Origin: an uncultured Clostridia bacterium
GTDB lineage: Bacteria; Bacillota; Clostridia; Oscillospirales; Acutalibacteraceae
Reading direction: 5' to 3'
DNA: 64,000 bases
Assembly (NCBI GenBank): GCA_947589575.1
Contig: CANQBM010000007.1
Span: 24,767 to 88,766 of the forward strand
Made by a program: the position numbers and the translations under genes. How positions within the stretch are numbered: the stretch's first letter is position 1; every line of letters starts with the position of its first letter. Below are positions 9,522 to 19,027 of the stretch, piece after piece. The notes under the pieces were generated by a model. It had not been told where the DNA came from. It saw only the letters and a program-made list of their open reading frames with translations, and ran no database searches.

Positions 9522-11015
9522 ATGGAGCTGTGTAAAGAATACAAAGCAATGAGCTATAACGAGTGCAAAGAAAGATTGACGGAAAAGTTCGAGCTTGATT
9601 TTCAGGAAAATCTGCCTCAGTATCTTGATGATATTGACAGAGTAATAAAATGCGGAGTCAGCAGTGTTGTAACAAATTACGACATAGGCGACACGAAACT
9701 GACGGTACACGGAAAAACAATCGTTTGCCTTACATATATGAATAAGGACATGTGCACTTTTTCAAATATTTTTGAAGAGGAATTTACAAAAAGCATTGAT
9801 ATTGATTCGGGTGAGTTCGCAAATTTTGCCGACATCATGCTTGAGACCAAGTATTCTAATTTCAGACTTATTAATCAAAGAAGGATTGACGTTCACACAT
9901 CGCTGTGCGCGCGGATTTGCGTTTACCGTAAAAATACTGGTAAACGTCTGTCTGAATGTAAAAATGCTTTTACAAGGCAGATCAACATCCCGTGTCTTAT
10001 GGATAAAACTTCAGGAGTATGCTCGGCAGAGTTTGACGAAACCTTCTCTATTTCAGGCTCAGGTTCACAAATAAAAAATATTGTTAATTCATACGGACTT
10101 TGTTATATTGAGGACACAAAAATTATCAAGGACAAAATGCTTGTTAAGCTCAAAATAGAGGTTTCTGTTTTGTATATGAGCGATGATAACAATATTGAAA
10201 AATGTTCTAATTCATTTTCACTAAGCAAGATAGTTGATGTAAGCGATTGCGATGAGGAGGATAAAGCTCTTGTAAACGCTGCAATTTCAAGCATTTACAT
10301 TAAGTCAAGGGCTGATTCAGACAATATACTAAATGAAATAGAGGCAGTCGGAACAGTCGCAATCAATTATAAAATCTGCGCAATATCCGATCAGAATTTC
10401 ATTACTGATTCGTATATGCCTCATCATAATACGGACGTTTCAAGAGAAAAACTGTTAATTAAGAGGACTCCTGTATTTTATTATGATGACAGGTCAGATG
10501 AACTGCTGTTTGAAAGCGAAAAAAATATTATTGAGGTTATTGACCTTAAGCCGACTATTGAAAGCTGCTCAATTAAAGAGTCAACAGTTAATCTCAGCGT
10601 TAATTTGTCGTTTTTGTATTATGATGATAAATCACAGCTCAGTTATTATGAAAAATCCGCGCAACTGTCTTTTAAACTGAATGATACCGCATGTGAGGGC
10701 GAAGGAACCGCAAATATTAATTCATACGATTTTGTAATTAAAAGCGCTGATAAAATTTTGTTAAGATTAAATTATTCATATAAAGCGTATTTGTATGAAA
10801 GAAAAAGCGTCGATTATTTAACCGATATTGAGGTAAGCGGTGAGAAGGGTAACACAAATATGCCTGAGCTTACGCTGTACTTCGCTGATAAAAATGAAGA
10901 TATTTGGGATATAGCAAAGAATTTCTCTACAGATATGACTCTGATTATGGAGGAAAATAATTTGTCATCACAAATTATTGAAAATAAAATGGTACTGCTT
11001 GTTCCGGGAATGTGA
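9522..11015 (+). CDS. sipL: DUF3794 / LysM-domain spore coat protein, SipL-like (SpoIVA-interacting)
   Basis: Repeated DUF3794-like N-terminal regions, C-terminal LysM-like EDIWDIAKNFSTDMTLIMEENNLSSQIIENKMVLLVPGM; directly upstream of spoIVA. Confidence 0.75.
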   Translation: MELCKEYKAMSYNECKERLTEKFELDFQENLPQYLDDIDRVIKCGVSSVVTNYDIGDTKLTVHGKTIVCLTYMNKDMCTFSNIFEEEFTKSIDIDSGEFANFADIMLETKYSNFRLINQRRIDVHTSLCARICVYRKNTGKRLSECKNAFTRQINIPCLMDKTSGVCSAEFDETFSISGSGSQIKNIVNSYGLCYIEDTKIIKDKMLVKLKIEVSVLYMSDDNNIEKCSNSFSLSKIVDVSDCDEEDKALVNAAISSIYIKSRADSDNILNEIEAVGTVAINYKICAISDQNFITDSYMPHHNTDVSREKLLIKRTPVFYYDDRSDELLFESEKNIIEVIDLKPTIESCSIKESTVNLSVNLSFLYYDDKSQLSYYEKSAQLSFKLNDTACEGEGTANINSYDFVIKSADKILLRLNYSYKAYLYERKSVDYLTDIEVSGEKGNTNMPELTLYFADKNEDIWDIAKNFSTDMTLIMEENNLSSQIIENKMVLLVPGM

Positions 11016-11024
11016 GGTTAAATT

Positions 11025-12500
11025 ATGAATAATAACATTTACAATGATATTTCTAAGCGAACAGGCGGTGATATTTACATCGGTGTTGTCGGCCCTGTAA
11101 GATCCGGAAAGTCAACGTTTATCAAAAGATTTATGGATACGCTTGTTATTCCGAATATTGACGATGAATTTGTCAGAGAGCGTGCGCAGGATGAACTTCC
11201 GCAGTCTGCGGCAGGCAGAACAATTATGACAACCGAACCTAAGTTCATACCTGAGGATGCTGTAGAGCTGCATATGAATGATAATCTAAAAATGCGTGTA
11301 AGGCTTATTGACTGTGTAGGTTATATTGTGCCAAGCTCTGTAGGTTATATTGAGGAAGACCAGCCGAGAATGGTTATGACTCCATGGTATGATGAGGAAA
11401 TTCCGTTTAATATGGCAGCTGAAATCGGTACTAAAAAAGTAATAACCGAACATTCTACAATAGGTCTTGTTATAACTACCGACGGCTCGATTAGTTCAAT
11501 TCCGCGTGATGAATACCGTGAGGCAGAGCAGAGGGTTATTGAGGAGCTTAAAGAACTTGATAAGCCGTTTGTTGTTTTAATGAACAGCGCTGAGCCTAAG
11601 ATGCCGTCAACGATTAATCTCTGCAAAGGCTTAACAGAGGAGTACGGAGTTCCTGTTATTCCGGTTAATTGTCTAGAGCTTACAGACCGGGAAGTAAACG
11701 ATATTCTTTCGGATATCCTGTATGAATTTCCTGTATCAAATGTCGGAATTCATTTTCCATCCTGGATTAACAATCTTGAAAAGGATAATTATTTACGCGC
11801 TTCTCTTTACGATACAATCAAAACTAATGTATCGCAGATTACAAATATCAGAAGCATTAAGAGCTTTGCAGAGCATATTGAGGAAAATGAATATGTTGAG
11901 TCTGTTTCAATATCGTCTCTTGATTTGTCAAACGGCTCGGTTGATATGAAGTTTTATGTTGACAACACATATTTTTATCAAATTCTATCCGAAAGCTGTC
12001 ATATTCAAATTAATGATGAAAAGGATTTGATGAACAACTTTATTTCTCTCGTTGCAATGAGAAAAGAGTATGAAAGATTTTCAAAAGCACTTAACGATGT
12101 TGAGGAAACAGGCTACGGCATAGTTATGCCGGAGATGTCCCAGCTTTCTCTCAGTGAGCCCGAAATTATGAAGCAGGGAGGAAGATACGGAGTAAGATTA
12201 AGGGCAGAAGCGCCATCAATTCATATGATTAAATGCAATACCTTTACGGAGGTTGCTCCCATTGTGGGAAGCGAGAGCCAGAGCCAGGAGCTTGTTATGT
12301 ATCTCTTAAAGGAATTTGAAGAAAACCCATCAGATATTTGGAATACAAATCTTTTCGGCAAATCGCTCCACGAACTTGTCAGTGAAGGTCTTAACAATAA
12401 GCTCTACCGAATGCCGCTTGATGCAAGAAACAAGTTTAGAGAAACGATTGAACGTGTAATAAATGAGGGATGTAACGGCTTAATCTGTATTATTTTATAA
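11025..12500 (+). CDS. spoIVA: Stage IV sporulation protein A (coat-assembly ATPase)
   Basis: NNIYNDISKRTGGDIYIGVVGPVRSGKSTFIKRFM start and full-length SpoIVA-like sequence. Confidence 0.98.
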   Translation: MNNNIYNDISKRTGGDIYIGVVGPVRSGKSTFIKRFMDTLVIPNIDDEFVRERAQDELPQSAAGRTIMTTEPKFIPEDAVELHMNDNLKMRVRLIDCVGYIVPSSVGYIEEDQPRMVMTPWYDEEIPFNMAAEIGTKKVITEHSTIGLVITTDGSISSIPRDEYREAEQRVIEELKELDKPFVVLMNSAEPKMPSTINLCKGLTEEYGVPVIPVNCLELTDREVNDILSDILYEFPVSNVGIHFPSWINNLEKDNYLRASLYDTIKTNVSQITNIRSIKSFAEHIEENEYVESVSISSLDLSNGSVDMKFYVDNTYFYQILSESCHIQINDEKDLMNNFISLVAMRKEYERFSKALNDVEETGYGIVMPEMSQLSLSEPEIMKQGGRYGVRLRAEAPSIHMIKCNTFTEVAPIVGSESQSQELVMYLLKEFEENPSDIWNTNLFGKSLHELVSEGLNNKLYRMPLDARNKFRETIERVINEGCNGLICIIL

Positions 12501-12504
12501 ATAA

Positions 12505-12530
12505 AAAGGTCGCATTAATTTGCGACCTTT
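12505..12530. terminator. Bidirectional terminator between spoIVA and the convergent DUF1294 gene
   Basis: AAAGGTCGCA-ttaatt-TGCGACCTTT inverted repeat. Confidence 0.75.
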
Positions 12531-12805
12531 GCGATTATTAAAACAATAATGACAATATGTAATGTTATTTCAAGAGGCAGACCTATCATAAATTCAGCGT
12601 GTAAAGTTTTATGATTGATTTTTTTCATCGTAATATATTCGCCGAACGCGCCGCCTAAAAGACCTGCTAACAACAGCGTGTTTTCGGAAATCCGCCATTT
12701 GCCCCTTACCGCTCTTCGTTTATCAATAACGGCGAGCAGTGATGAAAGAATATTTATAAATAAAAGATAACATAAAACAAAAATTATAATTGATTTTGCA
12801 GTCAT
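12515..12805 (-). CDS. DUF1294 family membrane protein
   Basis: DKRRAVRGKWRISENTLLLAGLLGGAFGEYITMKKINHKTLHAEF is the typical DUF1294 signature. Confidence 0.85.
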   Translation of the reverse strand: MTAKSIIIFVLCYLLFINILSSLLAVIDKRRAVRGKWRISENTLLLAGLLGGAFGEYITMKKINHKTLHAEFMIGLPLEITLHIVIIVLIIAKVAN

Positions 12806-13098
12806 ATTTTTTCTTTAAACTGCTTAAGAGTTTTTAAATCAAAATTTCCGATTGAAAGCTTCTGTCCCTTTTTAAAACTGTCTCCCTTGCTTTCATCTAC
12901 GGTATAAACGGACGCGCATTCGGGACAAACCAAAAAGTAAACCGTATTGCAGTTAAAAAGCGTAATTTTCGGGGCTAATCTTCTTTCAAAATTTGAAAAA
13001 ACGCCAAACCTGACCTTTTTATCGCAATTAGGGCAGGTAAGCTCAACCGTATCTCCTCTTGATTTTATTTTTAACGAATTACCAAGTCTGTATTCCAT
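12802..13098 (-). CDS. Small zinc-ribbon protein
   Basis: CPNCDKK...CPECAS CxxC pairs; coupled to the DUF1294 gene. Confidence 0.65.
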   Translation of the reverse strand: MEYRLGNSLKIKSRGDTVELTCPNCDKKVRFGVFSNFERRLAPKITLFNCNTVYFLVCPECASVYTVDESKGDSFKKGQKLSIGNFDLKTLKQFKEKI

Positions 13099-13143
13099 AG
13101 TATCACCAAAGTTTATTTTACTATAATTTTAGGATGTGTTCAA

Positions 13144-14316
13144 GTGTATAAAAAAATTATTTTATCAATATTAATGACGGCTCTTCTGACAGGCTGTTCG
13201 TTTTCGTTGCCGCATGAAAATAAACCGGAAAAAACAACCGAAGAGTACGTAAAAGCTGTATGGGTTACATACTATGAACTTTCAGGGTTTACACAGGACA
13301 ATACCGAGCAGGAGTTCAAAAAGCAGATAAATAAAGCATTTAAAGATTTAAAATCAAAAGGCTTTAACCGTGTTACCGTGCAGGTGAGACCTTATGCGGA
13401 CGCTTTTTATAAATCAAAATATTTTCCCGTAAGCGCATATTGCTTTAAAAAGCAGGGTAATGAGCTTATCTATGACCCTCTTGAAATAATGACCGCGTCC
13501 GCTCATAAGTATAATCTTTCAATCGAGGCGTGGATTAATCCGTACAGGGTAAGCGCGTCAACAGATTTTTCGCAACTTTCCGCGGACAATAAAGCTGTTG
13601 AGTGGAAAGATACGGACAAGGTGATTGTATGCGACAGCGGAATTTATTTTAATCCGGCAAGTAGCGAAGTAACTAAGCTTATATCCGACGGTGTAAAGGA
13701 AATAGCCGAAAATTATGAGGTTGATTCCATATGCTTTGATGATTATTTTTATCCGGATACGGATACCGCGATTGATAAAGCCTCATATTCAGCTTATAAA
13801 AAGTCAGGCGGTGAAAAACAGCTTGCCGACTGGCGCAGGGATAATGTAAGCAATATGATAAAAACTGTTTACAATACTATAAAAAAAGTTAATGAAAACA
13901 TTACTTTCGGAGTAAGTCCGGCGTCAAATGCCGATAACGACTATGAAAGTTTATACGCAGATGTCGGTAAATGGTGCACCGAAGCGGGATATATTGATTA
14001 TATATGCCCTCAGATATATTTCGGTTTTCAAAATGAAAGCCAGCCGTTTATGAAAACAACTAAAAGCTGGATTCAGATGGCTGACTGTACACTCTATGTA
14101 TCACTGCCTCTTTATAAAGCAGGCAAGGAGGATGAATTTGCAGGGGAGAGGGGTATTAACGAGTTTTTAGATAACAACAATATTATTTCACGTCAGGTAA
14201 TATATCTGTCAAAATTGAGCGAGGTAAAGGGTTATTATATATTTTCATACAGTTCTCTAAAAGAAAATGATGAAACAAATAATCTTTATTCAGCAATGCA
14301 GAACTCATCACAGTAA
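13144..14316 (+). CDS. Glycoside hydrolase family 10-like (DUF187/YddW) lipoprotein
   Basis: Lipobox LLTGCSF; AVWVTYYELSGF, RPYADAFYKSKYFPVSAY, EAWINPYRVS, DSICFDDYFYP. Confidence 0.85.
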   Translation: MYKKIILSILMTALLTGCSFSLPHENKPEKTTEEYVKAVWVTYYELSGFTQDNTEQEFKKQINKAFKDLKSKGFNRVTVQVRPYADAFYKSKYFPVSAYCFKKQGNELIYDPLEIMTASAHKYNLSIEAWINPYRVSASTDFSQLSADNKAVEWKDTDKVIVCDSGIYFNPASSEVTKLISDGVKEIAENYEVDSICFDDYFYPDTDTAIDKASYSAYKKSGGEKQLADWRRDNVSNMIKTVYNTIKKVNENITFGVSPASNADNDYESLYADVGKWCTEAGYIDYICPQIYFGFQNESQPFMKTTKSWIQMADCTLYVSLPLYKAGKEDEFAGERGINEFLDNNNIISRQVIYLSKLSEVKGYYIFSYSSLKENDETNNLYSAMQNSSQ

Positions 14317-15581
14317 TCCGTAATTTTTACATCTATGAGTCTGCCTATTAAGTTTTTACTGCTTTTAATTCTGACGGGAAGGTACGATTTAGTATATCCT
14401 TGATATATACCTTTTTGAATTTCACTTTCAAAGAGAACTTCCGTATGTTTTCCCAATAAGGTTTTGAGGTACTCTTTTCTTATTTTTTCGGTTTCTTCAA
14501 TCATTATTGCCGCGCGTTTTTCCTTAATATGTTTTGCAACATTGTCGCCCCTTTTTGATGCGGCTGTTCCCGGTCGATTGCTGTAAGGAAAAACGTGTAC
14601 TTTTTCAAATTTTATCCCTTTTACAAATTCAAGACTTTCATTAAAATCATCAGCGCTTTCATCATGAAACCCAACCATAACGTCTGTCGTAATACTTGCG
14701 TCGCTGAATGTGTTTCTAATTTTACTGCAAAGCGACCGATACTCTGCACAGGTATAATGCCTGTTCATATTTTTTAGAGTTTTGTCGCAACCGCTTTGAA
14801 GTGATAGATGAAACTGGGGACAAAATTTTTCAATTTCGGAAAGCCCGCTGATTATTTCATCTGTTATATGATCGGGTTCAAGAGAGCCGAGCCGTACGCG
14901 CTCAATACCGTTTGTATTTGCGCATATTTTTACCGCGTCAACAATATTAAAGCTTTCACCCTTGCCGTAAGCTGACAGATTAATGCCTACAAGCACAATT
15001 TCCTTTATAGAATTTTCTGCAAGAGTTTTGACCTCTTTATTAAGGCTTTCGGGGTTTTTAGAGCGCACTCTGCCGCGCGCCTTCGGAATAATGCAGTAGG
15101 AGCAGAATCTGTCGCAGCCGTCCTCTATTTTTACAAACGCTCTTATTCTGTTATTAAAATCTGTTATGGAGCAGTCGGTAAATTTTTCGTTTGATTCATG
15201 CTCGTTAATGCTGATTATTCGTGACTTTTTTTGATTATACTCATTAATCAGTTTCAGAATATCGCAGTTATTCTTGTTTGAAGTAATTATATCCGCATCA
15301 GCGAGCGAGTTTGCTTTGTCCGGAAAAGCCTGAGGCATACAGCCTGTCAGGATTACAACGGCGTTTGGATGATTTCTTTTAAATTTTCTTATACTCTGTC
15401 TTGTCTTCTGGTCGGCAGTCGCGGTAACTGTGCAGGAATTGACAATGTAATAATCAGCCTCGCTGTCCGGAGATACTATCTCAAAGCCGGCATTTTTCAG
15501 GAGCTCACTCATATATTCAGTTTCATATTGATTGACCTTACATCCGAGCGTATAAAATGCAGCTTTCATAACTACCTCCAA
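14286..15581 (-). CDS. mtaB: tRNA (N6-L-threonylcarbamoyladenosine(37)-C2)-methylthiotransferase MtaB
   Basis: TLGCKVNQYETEYM, VEDGCDRFCSYCIIPKARGRVRSK-like radical SAM motif, TRAM-like C-terminus. Confidence 0.93.
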   Translation of the reverse strand: MEVVMKAAFYTLGCKVNQYETEYMSELLKNAGFEIVSPDSEADYYIVNSCTVTATADQKTRQSIRKFKRNHPNAVVILTGCMPQAFPDKANSLADADIITSNKNNCDILKLINEYNQKKSRIISINEHESNEKFTDCSITDFNNRIRAFVKIEDGCDRFCSYCIIPKARGRVRSKNPESLNKEVKTLAENSIKEIVLVGINLSAYGKGESFNIVDAVKICANTNGIERVRLGSLEPDHITDEIISGLSEIEKFCPQFHLSLQSGCDKTLKNMNRHYTCAEYRSLCSKIRNTFSDASITTDVMVGFHDESADDFNESLEFVKGIKFEKVHVFPYSNRPGTAASKRGDNVAKHIKEKRAAIMIEETEKIRKEYLKTLLGKHTEVLFESEIQKGIYQGYTKSYLPVRIKSSKNLIGRLIDVKITDYCDEFCIAE

Positions 15582-15733
15582 TACCTTTTTGGTGATTATA
15601 CCAAATTTTTATCATTAATACAATAATTTGTTAATACTATTTAATGGAGATAGTGTGAAAAATCACGCTGTCTTGATTGTATTGCCCTCAAAATCTGCCT
15701 GCGGCATAATTTTTGAGACGGCAGTTATTCATA

Positions 15734-15797
15734 TTATACGCCTTATCCGGCTACATTGAGGCGTATAGGAATTTTTTATAAACTGTTTGTAGCCGGA
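15734..15797 (+). ncRNA. Candidate H-type pseudoknot in the dacF 5' leader
   Basis: Stem 1 15734-15745 with 15757-15768 (TTATACGCCTTA/TGAGGCGTATAG, 12 bp incl. 2 G-U); stem 2 15746-15755 with 15788-15797 (TCCGGCTACA/TGTAGCCGGA, 10 bp perfect); interleaved. Confidence 0.55.
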
Positions 15798-15815
15798 AAG
15801 GCTATGGGAATTTGT

Positions 15816-16955
15816 ATGAAAAAATGTATAATTTTTATTGTGTCTTTCTGCATTTTTATGAGCATACCATCAACTATTTTTGCGAAGGAGCAAAAGGAAA
15901 AAAAAGAAGTTGAGGTTAAATCAAGTATTCTTATGTGTATGGATACAGGGGATATTATTAAAGAAGAAAACGCCTACGAGCATCTCTCACCGGCATCCGT
16001 CACAAAAATAATGAGCATACTGCTCTTTATGGAAGCTATTGACAGCGGAAAAATCAAACTTGACGATATGGTTGCAGCAAGCGAAAATGCTGTGTCTAAG
16101 GGCGGTTCTCAAATCTGGCTCGAAGTCGGGGAAAAGATGAGTGTAAATGATTTGCTTAAAGCAGTTATTATCTCTTCCGCAAACGACGCATGTACGCTAT
16201 TGAGCGAATATGTTGCCGGCAGTTCAACGGCATTTGTCGATATGATGAACGCCAAGGTAAAGGAACTGGGATTAAAGGACAGTAATTTTGAAAACTGCAC
16301 TGGTCTTGACGATGACATAAAAAATCACTATTCCTGCGCATATGACCTTGCTGTGATAGCAAAAGAGGTTATGAAACACGACCTTGTAAAAAAATATTCT
16401 ACCGTGTGGCTTGACTCACTTCGCGGAGGAAAAACAGAGCTTAATAATACAAACAAGCTTGTAAACACATATAACGGAATTACGGGTCTTAAAACAGGCA
16501 CAACATCAAATGCAGGATTTTGTCTGTGCGCTACTGCCGAAAGGGACGGTATGAGCCTTGTGTCTGTTGTCCTCGGTGCAGACACAAGCGACGACAGATT
16601 TAATAAAACGACACAGCTTTTGGATTTCGGTTTTGCAAATTACAAGTTGAGTAAAATTGAAATCGACAAATCAAAAATTACGCCTGTTAAAATTGAGCAG
16701 GGAAGAATAAAAAAACTTGTGCCTGTTTCAAATAATACTGACAGTATTCTTGTAAGTAAAAATACGGGCGATTTTGAGTATGAATATAAAATTAAAAAAT
16801 CTGTGAAAGCGCCGGTAAAAAAAGGCGATACATTAGGTGAGGTTCTTGTAATGTGTGAAAATGAACAGGTTGCATCTGTTCCGCTTACAGCCGACAGTGA
16901 TGTAAAAACAATAGATTTTTCATATATATTTAGAATTTTGCTGAAAAACATTTAA
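15816..16955 (+). CDS. dacF: D-alanyl-D-alanine carboxypeptidase (DacF-like)
   Basis: Signal peptide MKKCIIFIVSFCIFMSIPSTIFA; SPASVTKIM (SxxK), SSANDA (SxN), GLKTGTTSNAG (KTG). Track start 15756 (TTG) judged too early; 15804 also possible. Confidence 0.93.
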   Translation: MKKCIIFIVSFCIFMSIPSTIFAKEQKEKKEVEVKSSILMCMDTGDIIKEENAYEHLSPASVTKIMSILLFMEAIDSGKIKLDDMVAASENAVSKGGSQIWLEVGEKMSVNDLLKAVIISSANDACTLLSEYVAGSSTAFVDMMNAKVKELGLKDSNFENCTGLDDDIKNHYSCAYDLAVIAKEVMKHDLVKKYSTVWLDSLRGGKTELNNTNKLVNTYNGITGLKTGTTSNAGFCLCATAERDGMSLVSVVLGADTSDDRFNKTTQLLDFGFANYKLSKIEIDKSKITPVKIEQGRIKKLVPVSNNTDSILVSKNTGDFEYEYKIKKSVKAPVKKGDTLGEVLVMCENEQVASVPLTADSDVKTIDFSYIFRILLKNI

Positions 16956-16973
16956 CAAATAATAAAAAAAATA

Positions 16974-17002
16974 TTGCAACTTTTCCCAAAATAGTGTACT
17001 AT
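16974..17002 (+). promoter_or_regulatory. Sigma-A-type promoter for pgi
   Basis: TTGCAA - 17 nt - TACTAT. Confidence 0.55.
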
Positions 17003-17063
17003 ATTTTCTCAAGTAATAATTTAATTAATAAATAAGAATATTTAAAGAACAGAGGCAAAATCT

Positions 17064-18410
17064 ATGTCAATAAAATTTATTTCAGACCATATTGAAAATA
17101 TAGTTACACCGCAGGATATTGAGGCATTTGCTCCTAAAGCCGTTAAAGCGATGGAAATGCTTCATAATAAAACCGGTGAAGGTAATGACTTTTTAGGATG
17201 GATGACTCTTCCTGAGGACTATGATAAGGATGAGTTTGCCCGCATAAAAAAAGCAAGTAATTATATAAAAGAAAATGCAGACATTCTGATTGTTATAGGT
17301 ATCGGAGGTTCATATCTGGGCGCAAGGGCAGTGATTGAATGTTTAAAGTCGCCTAATTATAATTTGATAAAAAAAGATACGCCTGATATTTATTTTATCG
17401 GAAATTCCATCAGTCCGTCAATGCTGACAGAGCTTGTTTCTATCTGTGACGGAAAAGATATATGTGTAAATGTCATTAGCAAGAGCGGTACCACAACAGA
17501 GCCTGCTATTGCATTTCGTGTATTCCGTGACTTAGTTTACAGCAAGTATTCGCAAGAAGAGGCAGCAAAAAGGATTTTTGCAACAACCGACAAATCAAAG
17601 GGTACTCTTAAGGAACTTGCCGATTCAAAGGGTTATGAAACATTTGTGGTACCCGATGATGTAGGCGGAAGATTTTCAGTTCTTACGGCGGTCGGTCTTC
17701 TTCCCATTGCTGTTGCCGGAATTGATATTGATGAGCTTATGGCGGGTGCTAAAGAGGCGCAGGATTCTCTTAACAGTAATAATCTGGAAGAAAACGCCGT
17801 TTTAAAATATGCCGCTATAAGAAACATTTTTTACAATAGGGGCAAAAAGCTTGAATGTTTTGTTTCATACGAGCCCTGCATGGCAATGTTTAATGAGTGG
17901 CTGAAACAGCTCTTTGCCGAAAGTGAAGGCAAGGACGGTAAAGGACTCTACCCCGTATCCTGCGTTTTTTCCACGGATTTACATTCAGTTGGTCAGTATA
18001 TACAGGAAAGCGGCGGCAGCCTGATGTTTGAAACAGTTATTAAATTCAACCGTCCCCATGATGATTTTCTTATTACCGCGGAAGAGGGCAATATAGACGG
18101 TTTGAATTTCCTCGCCGGCAAATCAATGAGTTATGTCAATGAAAAGGCACGCGAGGGTACGCTCCTTGCGCATACGGACGGCGGTGTAGGCAATCTTGTC
18201 ATTGAGTGCGATTCTATTTCTCCTAAGGATATAGGCTATCTTATTTATTTCTTTGAAAAGGCTTGCGCGGTTTCAGGCTATATTCTCGGTATAAATCCGT
18301 TTAATCAGCCCGGAGTTGAGAGTTATAAGAAAAATATGTTCGCTCTTCTGGGTAAACCGGGTTATGAAAAGGAAAAAGAAAGTCTTGAAAAACGTCTTGG
18401 CATATGTTAA
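17064..18410 (+). CDS. pgi: Glucose-6-phosphate isomerase
   Basis: [56 protein letters not shown]. Confidence 0.98.
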   Translation: MSIKFISDHIENIVTPQDIEAFAPKAVKAMEMLHNKTGEGNDFLGWMTLPEDYDKDEFARIKKASNYIKENADILIVIGIGGSYLGARAVIECLKSPNYNLIKKDTPDIYFIGNSISPSMLTELVSICDGKDICVNVISKSGTTTEPAIAFRVFRDLVYSKYSQEEAAKRIFATTDKSKGTLKELADSKGYETFVVPDDVGGRFSVLTAVGLLPIAVAGIDIDELMAGAKEAQDSLNSNNLEENAVLKYAAIRNIFYNRGKKLECFVSYEPCMAMFNEWLKQLFAESEGKDGKGLYPVSCVFSTDLHSVGQYIQESGGSLMFETVIKFNRPHDDFLITAEEGNIDGLNFLAGKSMSYVNEKAREGTLLAHTDGGVGNLVIECDSISPKDIGYLIYFFEKACAVSGYILGINPFNQPGVESYKKNMFALLGKPGYEKEKESLEKRLGIC

Positions 18411-18450
18411 GATGTTATTGAAAAAATAAATCACCTTTGGAGGAATTATA

Positions 18451-18870
18451 ATGATTAAACTTATCATAGGCAATAAAGGCGCAGGTAAAACAAAGAAATT
18501 AATTGACCTTGTAAATACTTGTGTTGAAAATTCCGACGGTAATGTTGTTTGTGTTGAAAAAGAGCCAAAGCTTACATATGATGTATCATCAAAAGCTCGT
18601 CTCCTTGAAACAGAAACTTACCTTATCAACGGTCACAAGGCGTTTTACGGCTTCCTTGCAGGTATCTGCGCAGGTAACTATGATGTGACTGATATTCTTG
18701 TTGATGCAACATTTAAAATTGTCGGCAGAGAGTATGAAAAGCTCCCTCAATTTTTTGAGATGCTCTCGGAGCTCTCAGAGGCAACTGACGTAAACTTTTA
18801 TTTCACAATTAGTTGTGATAAAGAGGATTTACCTGTAGAAATCTTTGATTTCTGTGAGGAATTATCTTAA
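18451..18870 (+). CDS. P-loop protein of unknown function
   Basis: Walker A-like IIGNKGAGKTKKLI at the N-terminus; no other recognisable domain. Confidence 0.7.
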   Translation: MIKLIIGNKGAGKTKKLIDLVNTCVENSDGNVVCVEKEPKLTYDVSSKARLLETETYLINGHKAFYGFLAGICAGNYDVTDILVDATFKIVGREYEKLPQFFEMLSELSEATDVNFYFTISCDKEDLPVEIFDFCEELS

Positions 18871-18877
18871 TTTCTAT

Positions 18878-18912
18878 CAGCCGTTGGTGGTTTCATCAGC
18901 GGCTGTTTTTTT
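18878..18912 (+). terminator. Intrinsic terminator
   Basis: CAGCCG...CGGCTG hairpin followed by TTTTTTTATTTT. Confidence 0.8.
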
Positions 18913-18957
18913 ATTTTATCAGTTATATTTTACTTGATTTATTTTTGAAATTTTCTA

Positions 18958-18986
18958 TTGACAAAGGGAAACCTAATATATATAAT
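18958..18986 (+). promoter_or_regulatory. Strong sigma-A promoter for yceD-rpmF
   Basis: Consensus TTGACA - 17 nt - TATAAT. Confidence 0.85.
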
Positions 18987-19027
18987 ACTATAGTGCAAGC
19001 GCGAGCAGCGCTTTTGTGGTGATTTTT

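Noticed and set aside
15756-15815. Upstream TTG start for the dacF product (MRRIGIFYKLFVAGKAMGIC...)
   Set aside because: Would add residues before a normal signal peptide and would start inside the pseudoknot region; no good ribosome-binding site.
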